A stretch of 5,342 bases of DNA, taken from Thalassospira sp. UBA1131 (GTDB lineage Bacteria > Pseudomonadota > Alphaproteobacteria > Rhodospirillales > Thalassospiraceae). The notes below the pieces were generated by a model that did not search any database, was not told the origin of the DNA, and saw only the letters and a program-made list of their open reading frames with translations. The position numbers were made by a program, and so were the translations under genes. The stretch lies in NCBI RefSeq assembly GCF_002311515.1, contig NZ_DCAO01000036.1, forward strand, positions 38,387-43,728, in the 5' to 3' direction. Shown here piece after piece: positions 1-5,139 of this stretch (positions are counted from its first letter, which is position 1; the number at the start of each line of letters is the position of its first letter).

Positions 1-92
1 TGCAACCAGATCGGCATGGTCAGAACCACGACCGACAGGATGGCCATAAAGATCATATCTTTCTTGGGCGAGACGATTTTTGTATTTGACAT
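1..92 (-). CDS. livM: ABC transporter permease, LivM-type (N-terminal fragment)
   Basis: This is the first 30 codons of a gene that leaves the window at its left edge. It begins ATG at 92 and reads MSNTKIVSPKKDMIFMAILS followed by a hydrophobic run ending in PIWL: a short basic cytoplasmic tail leading into a first membrane helix. In HAAT (branched-chain amino acid type) importers the LivM permease normally follows LivH directly, and here it starts 2 bases after the LivH stop. A GGAG Shine-Dalgarno sequence (complement of 101-104) lies inside the end of livH, 8 bases before the ATG, so the two genes are probably translationally coupled. The LivM identity rests mainly on position and on the hydrophobic start, since no diagnostic LivM motif is in view. 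Its product would pair with LivH to form the membrane channel. Confidence 0.75.
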   Translation of the reverse strand, partial: MSNTKIVSPKKDMIFMAILSVVVLTMPIWL

Positions 93-94
93 TA

Positions 95-1111
95 TTAGCT
101 CTCCATCACGCCCCGGCGTCCCAGCAGACCACGCGGACGGGTCAGCAGAATGACGACGGCAACAAGGTAGATGATGATCTGGTCAATGCCCGGGAAGATG
201 TCTTTTACCTCGGTCATGGACGAGAAGGACTGCAGGATCCCCAGCAGGAAGCCAGCGGCCACCGCACCGGGCAAGGAGCCCATGCCACCCACAACAACCA
301 CGACAAATGACAGCACCAGGAAGTCCATGCCCAGATGGTAATCCGGGGGCAGAACCGGCGTGTACATCACGCCTGCCAGACCCGCGACCACGGCCGCGAT
401 GCCAAACACAATCGTAAAGCGACGTTCAATATTGATGCCCAGAAGTTCGACCGTTTCGCGGTCGGCCATCCCGGCGCGCACCACCATCCCGTAGGTGGTG
501 AAATGCAGGAACGAGAACACAAGACCAATGGTGATCAGCGAGAACGCCAGATAAATCAGACGCCACCACGGATAAACCACTGCTTCGCCCAGACCAAAGA
601 TCGCACCAACGGCAGCAGATCCGGAAACGATATCCGGTGCGCCCTGCGGGATCGGGTTTGCGCCAAAGGCGGCCTTGACCAGTTCCTGAAGCACGATGGC
701 CAGACCAAAGGTCACAAGAATCTGTTCGGCGTGAGGACGCTTGTAGAAATGCCGGATGAGGGAGCGTTCCATGACAATGCCGATGAGCAACATCACCGGT
801 ATTGCCAGAATGATTGATAACGGTACCGACCAGTCAATGATCGCCGTCCCGGTATCGCCAAACCACAGTTCGAGGTAGGGCGTTTCCTTGTAGGCGTCAA
901 AGAAGGTAACCGACTCATCCTTGACCTTGACCGAAAGGGTCAAAAGTTTTTCGAGAGTTACCGCGCAAAATGCGCCCATCATAAAGATGGCACCATGCGC
1001 GAAGTTCACCACGCCAAGCGTGCCGAACACCAGGGTCAGGCCAAGCGCAATCAGTGCGTAGGCACCGCCCTTGTCCAGACCATTCAGGATTTGAAGAAAT
1101 ATAGCGTCCAT
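95..1111 (-). CDS. livH: HAAT-family ABC transporter permease, LivH-type
   Basis: This 338-aa inner-membrane protein forms one half of the channel of a branched-chain amino acid type ABC importer. Family marks are clear. The N-terminus has GGAYALIALGLTLVFG leading into NFAHGAIFMMGAF (residues 36-48), the classic LivH signature. A cytoplasmic-loop motif near residues 215-225 (MADRETVELLGIN) is the expected ATPase contact. GGMGSLPGAVAAG lies near the last helices, and the end is the usual LLTRPRGLLG. Hydrophobic segments fit the eight or so helices of the family. It is longer than typical LivH (about 290-310 aa) because a polar stretch at about residues 60-93 (KVKDESVTFFDAYKE onward) separates the second and third hydrophobic segments. 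The ATG at 1111 precedes the first helix at normal distance; GGCGGAT upstream is a modest ribosome site. It lies between the binding-protein gene and a second permease. The family is certain, but the substrate is not readable from this protein. Confidence 0.95.
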   Translation of the reverse strand: MDAIFLQILNGLDKGGAYALIALGLTLVFGTLGVVNFAHGAIFMMGAFCAVTLEKLLTLSVKVKDESVTFFDAYKETPYLELWFGDTGTAIIDWSVPLSIILAIPVMLLIGIVMERSLIRHFYKRPHAEQILVTFGLAIVLQELVKAAFGANPIPQGAPDIVSGSAAVGAIFGLGEAVVYPWWRLIYLAFSLITIGLVFSFLHFTTYGMVVRAGMADRETVELLGINIERRFTIVFGIAAVVAGLAGVMYTPVLPPDYHLGMDFLVLSFVVVVVGGMGSLPGAVAAGFLLGILQSFSSMTEVKDIFPGIDQIIIYLVAVVILLTRPRGLLGRRGVMES

Positions 1112-1179
1112 CAGATATCCGCCGCGTATTCGTAAGGGACTTAGTCAAAAGTCGTACAGGCCGAGGCCAGAGGGCAAAC

Positions 1180-1207
1180 GGGCCGACCATTGGGAGATGG
1201 CCGGCCC
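1180..1207 (-). promoter_or_regulatory. Intercistronic hairpin between binding-protein and permease genes
   Basis: Read on the minus strand, GGGCCGGCCAT, a 6-base loop, then ATGGTCGGCCC form an 11-base-pair stem with a single G-U pair. It lies about 22 bases after the binding-protein stop and about 70 bases before the livH start. Only three T residues follow the stem (GTTTGC), so it is a poor complete intrinsic terminator. In several binding-protein-dependent ABC operons (malE-malF is the known case) such hairpins protect the upstream message or cut read-through, so the binding protein is made in excess of the permeases. That role is inferred here. Confidence 0.65.
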
Positions 1208-1229
1208 TGCTTGCATCAATTTGGGTGCA

Positions 1230-2591
1230 TCAGACTTGATACGGACCCAGTTCACCGCCGAACATGTCGGCCGGATACTCGACCTGTGACCGCGGCACTT
1301 CCTTGACGACTTCAAGAAGGTCGAAGTTGGACTGCGGGTTTTCTTTACCACGCACGACCAGAACATCCTTGAAGCACTGATGGTCTTCTGCACGGTACAG
1401 GGTCGGGCCATTGCCCGCGCCATCGAACTCGAAGCCTTCGAGCTGTTTGATGACTTCCCAAGGTGCGAAGGTACCGGCCATTTCGCAGGCGTTTGCATAA
1501 AGCAGCGTCTGGACGTAGCAGGTATGTGCAGCCTGGGACGGCGGGAAGCCGTATTCCTGACCGAACGATTTCACGAAGGCCTGCGAACCGGCATCCTGAA
1601 GCGACCAGTGCCAGTTGGTGGTCCCAAGGATACCTTTTGCAGCTTCGCCAGCACCCTGTGCCATCAGGCGGGAATACAGCGGAACAACGATTTCGAAGTT
1701 CTTGCCATTCACCTGCTTGTCACGCAGACCGAACTGAACGGCCTGGGTCAGGGAGTTGACCATGTCCTTACCATAGTGGTTCAGGATCAGGACATCTGCG
1801 CCAGAGTTCAGAACCGGGGTGATGTACTGGGAGAAGTCACCCGCACCAACCGGGGTACGCACCGTGTTGACGGTTTCCCAACCGATATTCTCGGTTGCGG
1901 CCTTAATCGATTCTTCCTGCGTCCAGCCCCAGGTGTAATCGGCCGTCAGGTGATAGGCGCGGCGTTCTGCGCCATACTCGTCGAGCAGAACCGGCGCAAT
2001 CGCCTGACCGGACATATAAGCGTTGAAGAAGTGGCGGAAGCCATAACGCTTTTTGTCTTTACCGGTGGTGTCGTTCGAGTGGGTCAGACCCGCCATGAAG
2101 ATGACGCCCATTTCCTGGCAAAGACCCTGCACGGCAATTGCCACACCAGAGGACGAACCACCGGTGACCATCGCCACATTGTCTTTTTCAATCATACGCT
2201 TGGCAGAAGCACGCGCAGCATCGGACTTGGTCTGGGTATCACCGGTCACGAACTCGACTTTCTTGCCGAGGATGCCGTTACCCTTAAGCTCAAGCGGCTT
2301 GATGGTATTGAGCATACCGCCGTCGCCTTCGCCGTTGATGTGCTTGACCGCAAGCTGATAGGCACGCAATTCGTCAGCACCCTCATCGGCATACGGACCG
2401 GTCTGCGGCACGTTGAAACCGAGTTTGACGCTGGCAGCACTGCCCGGATCACCCCGGAAGGTCTGGGCATGCGCGTTCTTGATGAAATGCATCGGGAAAG
2501 TGCCGCCGATGAGGGCTGCACCCGTGGTTGCCGCGGATCCCTTCAGGATCGTACGACGAGATACATTTCCGATAAGCTTAGTCTCCGACAT
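1230..2591 (-). CDS. Periplasmic substrate-binding protein of a HAAT-type ABC importer, Tat-exported
   Basis: This 453-aa type I periplasmic binding protein (Peripla_BP_6, Leu/Ile/Val-binding fold) captures the solute and delivers it to the permeases downstream. The start at 2591 is chosen over an upstream in-frame ATG at 2777 because it has a strong GGGGAGG ribosome site 6 bases ahead and begins directly with a signal peptide. That signal carries the twin-arginine motif SRRTILK (residues 11-17), a hydrophobic stretch (about 19-34) and an AHA-Q cleavage site after residue 42, so it should be exported folded by Tat. The mature protein starts its first strand at VKLGFNVPQTGPYA (55-68), has GILGKKVEF at 106-114, and has the ligand-pocket type motif GGSSSGVAIA at 144-153. 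A stretch at about 87-105 is longer than usual for the family. Four cysteines lie in the mature part (158, 358, 369, 406). The substrate is unknown; benzoate-, urea- and amino-acid-binding proteins all share this fold. The divergent ScfR-type gene suggests a carboxylate or an amino acid that yields acyl-CoA. Confidence 0.93.
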   Translation of the reverse strand: MSETKLIGNVSRRTILKGSAATTGAALIGGTFPMHFIKNAHAQTFRGDPGSAASVKLGFNVPQTGPYADEGADELRAYQLAVKHINGEGDGGMLNTIKPLELKGNGILGKKVEFVTGDTQTKSDAARASAKRMIEKDNVAMVTGGSSSGVAIAVQGLCQEMGVIFMAGLTHSNDTTGKDKKRYGFRHFFNAYMSGQAIAPVLLDEYGAERRAYHLTADYTWGWTQEESIKAATENIGWETVNTVRTPVGAGDFSQYITPVLNSGADVLILNHYGKDMVNSLTQAVQFGLRDKQVNGKNFEIVVPLYSRLMAQGAGEAAKGILGTTNWHWSLQDAGSQAFVKSFGQEYGFPPSQAAHTCYVQTLLYANACEMAGTFAPWEVIKQLEGFEFDGAGNGPTLYRAEDHQCFKDVLVVRGKENPQSNFDLLEVVKEVPRSQVEYPADMFGGELGPYQV

Positions 2592-2597
2592 GGTTTT

Positions 2598-2604
2598 CCT
2601 CCCC
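2598..2604 (-). promoter_or_regulatory. Strong ribosome binding site of the binding-protein gene
   Basis: The minus-strand sequence GGGGAGG stands 6 bases before the ATG at 2591. It is the strongest Shine-Dalgarno match on the left side of the window. It fixes the start of the binding protein and rules out the 62-codon upstream extension, which would be untranslated leader. Confidence 0.85.
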
Positions 2605-2622
2605 AATGTCTTGGGATCTGTT

Positions 2623-2636
2623 TCAGAGAAATCTGA
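2623..2636. repeat. Short inverted repeat in the leader of the binding-protein gene
   Basis: TCAGA, a 4-base gap (GAAA), then TCTGA form a perfect 5-base inverted repeat about 30 bases upstream of the binding-protein start. A further TCTG at 2617-2620 can pair alternatively with CAGA at 2624-2627, so two mutually exclusive small stems are possible in the leader RNA. It could be a protein-binding site or a weak RNA hairpin; five base pairs is close to what chance gives. Confidence 0.3.
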
Positions 2637-2699
2637 GGCCTGTTTTTTGGTTCGTTTTTTTATCGACCTGACAAAACAATGAGGATCATCTGAAAATGA

Positions 2700-2716
2700 A
2701 TCAACACCTAGTTGAT
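2700..2716. promoter_or_regulatory. Candidate operator: inverted repeat ATCAAC-N5-GTTGAT
   Basis: Two 6-base arms separated by 5 bases give a 17-base dyad with half-site centres 11 bases apart, about one helical turn, which suits a dimeric helix-turn-helix regulator. The right arm overlaps TTGATA (2712-2717), a 5-of-6 match to a -35 box pointing towards the ScfR-type gene. Binding there could block that promoter. The adjacent regulator is the natural candidate ligand, but nothing in the sequence proves it. Confidence 0.45.
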
Positions 2717-2743
2717 ATAAAAGAACTTTTTTGTAAATATATA
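2712..2743 (+). promoter_or_regulatory. Possible promoter for the ScfR-type regulator
   Basis: TTGATA at 2712-2717 resembles a -35 box. AT-rich candidates for the -10 box are AAATAT at 2735-2740 (17-base spacing, weak match) and TATATA at 2738-2743 (better match, 20-base spacing). Neither pair is ideal. The position, 50-80 bases before the start codon, is plausible. Confidence 0.3.
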
Positions 2744-2759
2744 GATGAGCTTTGTGAAA
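2730..2759. repeat. Repeated TTTGTAAA / TTTGTGAAA boxes
   Basis: TTTGTAAA (2730-2737) and TTTGTGAAA (2751-2759) start 21 bases apart, two helical turns, so they face the same side of the DNA. They resemble the TTTGCAAA-like sites recalled for RamB/ScfR-type regulators of acetate and propionate metabolism. The first box lies in the presumed -10 region of the rightward promoter, which would fit autorepression. AT-rich background makes chance matches likely. Confidence 0.3.
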
Positions 2760-2793
2760 ATTAGTAAATTCTGTCAACAGGCAAGACTTTAGT

Positions 2794-4371
2794 ATGGCGC
2801 GTCAGGCCCCCATCGGACACCGCATTCGCGGACGGCGAAAAGACATCGGGATGACCCAGAATGCCCTGGCAAAGGCTGCGGGTATCTCGGCGTCCTACCT
2901 TAATTTGATCGAACATAACCGCCGCTCGATCGGCGGCGGGTTGTTGATGCGGATTGCCGAGGCACTGGAAATTCATCCTCATAGCCTGTCAGGGTCCGAG
3001 GAAAGCCGGTTGCTTTCGGATCTGGCCGAAGTTGCATCTGATCCGGTCTTTCGCACCACCCCGGTCGAAAGCCGCGAATTCCCCGCCATGATTGCGGCTT
3101 CACCGGGCATGATCACCGCATTCTTGTCGCTGTATCGGGCCTACCGCAGTGGTCTTGATGATATTGACGCGCTGTCCGAACGGCTCAGCCATGACCCGTT
3201 TCTGACCGAGGCCAGCCATTCGATCCTGACCCGGATTACCTCGATCCGGACAGTGGCCGAGATTTTCGATGACTATGATGATCTGTCACGCGACCAGCGG
3301 GCACGCTTTAACGCGACACTGGTGCGCGAATCCCAGCGCCTTGCCGAATCCGCGACCGAAATTTTCAACTTCCTTGAACGTGGCGAAGCCGGCCGCCCGG
3401 CCGCCAGCCCGGCCGAGGAAGTTGATGATCTGCTGTATGACAATGCCAACCACTTCCCTGCCCTTGAAGACCACGCCAACAAGATGCGCCCGGTGATTGA
3501 TCCCGATGGCGGGCTCTATCTGACCGATCTGATCAATTATCTTGAAGACACCCACAACACCCGGATCGAACGCCGCCCGTCCGAGGACTTCCTGACAAGC
3601 GGCTATCAGTGGGATGCCAAGAACAATACCCTGCGCATTTCCCGCGCCCTTCCGATCACCTCGGCGCGTTTTCAGGCGGCACGCACCATTTGCCGGCTTG
3701 AAGCCGCCGACCCGATCAATGAGATCCTGGATCGCGCCCAGATTGGCAGCAAAGCCGGACGGGTTCGCGCATCCGAGGCATTGATTTCATACACTGCTGC
3801 CGCACTGCTGTTTCCCTATGACCTGTTTTTGGATGATGCGCGCAGCATGCGCCATGACATCGAACTTTTGCAGCAACGCTACGCGGCAAGTTGGGAACAG
3901 ATCTGCCACCGCCTGACGACGCTTCGACGCCCGGGGGCCGAAGGCATTCCGTTTCACTTGGTGCGCACCGACATCGCCGGAAACATTTCCAAACGGTTCT
4001 CGGCATCAGGCCTGCAATTGCCGCGTTATGGTGGGGCCTGCCCGCGCTGGGTGGTGCACGAAGCCTATACCGCGCCCGAACGTGTCATTCCACAATTTGT
4101 CCGCCTGCCCGATGGCAGTGAATTTCTGTTTGTTGCGCGCGCCTTGCGGTCCGGGGCCGGGGGATATGGCGTTCCGCGCTCAGTTCATTCGGTGATGATC
4201 GGTTGCGACACGGCCTTTTCAAATGATGTGGTTTATGGCGACCGATTATCGCTTGATCGTCCTGAATCTGCGGTGCCCGTCGGGATTTCATGCCGCCAGT
4301 GCCCACGCGATGATTGCGCACAGCGGGCCTATGAAATGGCCGATGGCACGCCGAAAACCGCCAAAAAATGA
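2794..4371 (+). CDS. XRE-family regulator of short-chain acyl-CoA metabolism (ScfR/RamB family)
   Basis: This 525-aa cytoplasmic transcription factor has the three-part build of the ScfR family, which includes RamB (acetate/glyoxylate control) and MccR/PccR-type propionate regulators. Residues 7-60 are a lambda-repressor-like helix-turn-helix (RIRGRRKDIGMTQNALAKAA, then ASYLNLIEHNRR). The middle, about 190-330, matches the degenerate ImmA/IrrE-like region, with RFQAARTIC (292-300) where active peptidases carry HExxH, so no protease activity is expected. The C-terminal ScfR domain, about 400-515, is well kept: GGACPRWVVHEAY, LPDGSEFLFVARA, IGCD and VPVGISCRQCPRDDCAQRAY. Cysteines 416, 471, 500, 503 and 508 could bind a metal or form part of the effector site. 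The ATG at 2794 is 12 bases after a weak AGG and fits the family N-terminus. It is transcribed away from the ABC importer and next to a sensor-kinase cluster. Acyl-CoA binding is known for some relatives and inferred here. The family call is strong; the exact effector is unknown. Confidence 0.92.
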   Translation: MARQAPIGHRIRGRRKDIGMTQNALAKAAGISASYLNLIEHNRRSIGGGLLMRIAEALEIHPHSLSGSEESRLLSDLAEVASDPVFRTTPVESREFPAMIAASPGMITAFLSLYRAYRSGLDDIDALSERLSHDPFLTEASHSILTRITSIRTVAEIFDDYDDLSRDQRARFNATLVRESQRLAESATEIFNFLERGEAGRPAASPAEEVDDLLYDNANHFPALEDHANKMRPVIDPDGGLYLTDLINYLEDTHNTRIERRPSEDFLTSGYQWDAKNNTLRISRALPITSARFQAARTICRLEAADPINEILDRAQIGSKAGRVRASEALISYTAAALLFPYDLFLDDARSMRHDIELLQQRYAASWEQICHRLTTLRRPGAEGIPFHLVRTDIAGNISKRFSASGLQLPRYGGACPRWVVHEAYTAPERVIPQFVRLPDGSEFLFVARALRSGAGGYGVPRSVHSVMIGCDTAFSNDVVYGDRLSLDRPESAVPVGISCRQCPRDDCAQRAYEMADGTPKTAKK

Positions 4372-4489
4372 TCCGATGAGAGCTTTCAAGCAACGTCTTA
4401 TGTATACCACCCCAAAGTAGCATTATCATTCAGCCCGTAAGTCGTTAGGATTGGGAATATAAAAATCCAAAAAATCGGGGAGAACGTCC
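4372..4489 (+). promoter_or_regulatory. Intergenic region with possible promoter for the two-component cluster
   Basis: These 118 bases separate the ScfR-type gene from the response regulator. I see no terminator hairpin after the regulator. TATAAA at 4458-4463 is a 5-of-6 match to a -10 box but lacks a recognisable -35 partner. GGATT (4448-4452) and AATCC (4464-4468) form a small inverted repeat around it, which might be a binding site. The gap length allows a separate promoter, but read-through from upstream is also possible. Confidence 0.35.
4477..4482 (+). promoter_or_regulatory. Ribosome binding site that fixes a TTG start
   Basis: GGGGAG lies 7 bases before the TTG at 4490. The ATG at 4494 that could be mistaken for the start is out of frame. 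The site therefore supports TTG as the initiator of the response regulator. Confidence 0.7.
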
Positions 4490-4873
4490 TTGAATGAGAG
4501 ACCAAAGGTCTTGATTGCCGAAGACGAGGAAACCATTGTCGAATCACTCAGCTTTCTGATGGAAAAGGAAGGCTATGACGTCAGTGTTGCAACAGATGGC
4601 CGTACGGCGATTTCGATGATTGCGCGCGATATTCCGGACATGGTTTTACTTGATGTCATGATGCCCGTTTGCGACGGGTTTGAAGTCGTGCGCGCAGCGC
4701 GTAACGATCCCAACACCCGACAAATGCCCATCATGATGCTGACTGCCAAAACCCGCGAAGTGGACCGCCGCAAGGGGCTTGAGCTTGGCGTGGATGACTT
4801 TGTCACCAAACCGTTTTCCACACGCGATGTTGTGTCCCGGGTCAAAGCCCTGCTGGAACGTGCGGAAAACTGA
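4490..4873 (+). CDS. Single-domain response regulator (CheY-like receiver)
   Basis: This 127-aa cytoplasmic protein is a bare receiver domain. All catalytic positions are present: acidic pocket E11-D12 (LIAEDEE), phospho-acceptor D55 (MVLLDVMMP), T85 (MMLTAKT) and K107 (VTKPF), with F104 at the aromatic switch position. No output domain follows; the stop comes right after the last helix (LLERAEN). It therefore probably acts by protein contact or as a phosphotransfer step rather than by binding DNA. Translation starts at TTG, supported by GGGGAG 7 bases upstream; the next in-frame ATG would remove the first strand and the acidic pocket. It is followed by a small membrane protein and a transporter-like sensor kinase, its likely phosphodonor. 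Partner regulators of CbrA and CrbS (CbrB, CrbR) carry DNA-binding domains, so this arrangement differs from those. Confidence 0.93.
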   Translation: MNERPKVLIAEDEETIVESLSFLMEKEGYDVSVATDGRTAISMIARDIPDMVLLDVMMPVCDGFEVVRAARNDPNTRQMPIMMLTAKTREVDRRKGLELGVDDFVTKPFSTRDVVSRVKALLERAEN

Positions 4874-4903
4874 GACGCGCGTTTGCGTTCCCCATCAAGG
4901 CGC

Positions 4904-4909
4904 AGGAGG
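4904..4909 (+). promoter_or_regulatory. Perfect Shine-Dalgarno sequence before a non-standard start
   Basis: AGGAGG lies between the response-regulator stop and the small membrane-protein frame. Five bases later, in frame with that protein, stands ATC (4915-4917) and not ATG, GTG or TTG. This is the best ribosome site in the cluster, which is why the downstream frame is taken to start at ATC. Confidence 0.7.
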
Positions 4910-4914
4910 CCCCC

Positions 4915-5136
4915 ATCACACCACCACGCAAACTTACCGAACGCGCCCTTGTTCTGATGCTGGTGGCGTTGTTCATCTGGCTGCCGCCGATTGTGGGGAT
5001 GTTTTCGCTTGATGGCACGATCCTTGGCCTGCCGATCCTGTTTGTCTATTTCTTTGCCGGGTGGGCCATCCTGATTGCGCTGTGTGCTGTTCTGACCCGC
5101 GCGCTGCGCAGTGCCGCCCAGATCGAGAGGAAATAG
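4915..5136 (+). CDS. Small two-helix membrane protein paired with an SLC5-type sensor kinase (start uncertain, apparent ATC)
   Basis: The frame reads (M)TPPRKLTERALVLMLVALF and onward, giving 73 aa. It has a basic N-terminal tail, a first hydrophobic helix (about 11-30, including FIWLPPIVGMF), a short turn (SLDGT), a second helix (about 36-60, ILGLPILFVYFF onward) and a charged end (AAQIERK). The pattern, with PP at the end of helix 1 and GLP opening helix 2, resembles the small DUF3311-like proteins that accompany sodium/solute symporters; I hold this match only moderately. Position also recalls cbrX, a small gene ahead of cbrA in Pseudomonas. Its likely role is to stabilise or tune the SLC5 unit of the kinase, whose ATG follows after 3 bases. 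The start is odd: AGGAGG at 4904-4909 points to ATC at 4915. Other options are CTG at 4870, overlapping the previous stop, or ATG at 4957, which would cut into helix 1. Its GC and codon style match its neighbours. Confidence 0.75.
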   Translation: MTPPRKLTERALVLMLVALFIWLPPIVGMFSLDGTILGLPILFVYFFAGWAILIALCAVLTRALRSAAQIERK

Positions 5137-5139
5137 CCC

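Larger units (their letters stand above)
2592..2793. promoter_or_regulatory. AT-rich divergent control region
   Basis: These 202 bases lie between the start codons of the binding-protein gene (leftward) and the ScfR-type regulator (rightward). The region is much richer in A and T than its neighbours. It holds T runs at 2643-2648, 2655-2661 and 2727-2732, two inverted repeats and a cluster of TTTG-type boxes, listed separately. Both promoters must lie here or very near. No convincing -35/-10 pair is visible for the leftward gene, so it may depend on an activator or a non-housekeeping sigma factor. The layout is typical of a regulator controlling both itself and the adjacent divergent operon. 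Confidence 0.8.

Noticed and set aside
1380..2636. A 418-codon open frame on the plus strand opposite the binding-protein gene.
   Set aside because: It mirrors a real, motif-rich gene, has no family features or ribosome site, and is explained by GC-rich codon use on the other strand.
2623..2648. Hairpin plus T6 read on the plus strand as an intrinsic terminator.
   Set aside because: The stem has only 5 pairs, six bases separate it from the T run, and no plus-strand gene ends there.
2592..2777. N-terminal extension of the binding protein to an ATG at 2777.
   Set aside because: It would place 62 lysine-rich residues before a complete Tat signal, and the strong ribosome site lies at 2598-2604 for the start at 2591.
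2772..2777. A perfect TTGACA on the minus strand as -35 of the binding-protein promoter.
   Set aside because: No -10-like sequence occurs 16-18 bases downstream (the sequence there is CACAAAGC), so it is likely chance.
2761..2982. A 73-codon minus-strand frame overlapping the start of the ScfR-type gene.
   Set aside because: It lies mostly opposite the conserved helix-turn-helix coding region and has no recognisable features.
4494..4496. ATG four bases after the TTG as start of the response regulator.
   Set aside because: It is out of frame with the receiver domain.
4779..5012. A plus-strand 77-codon frame across the end of the response regulator and the start of the small membrane protein.
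   Set aside because: It is out of frame with both genes, and its composition is unlike a real protein.
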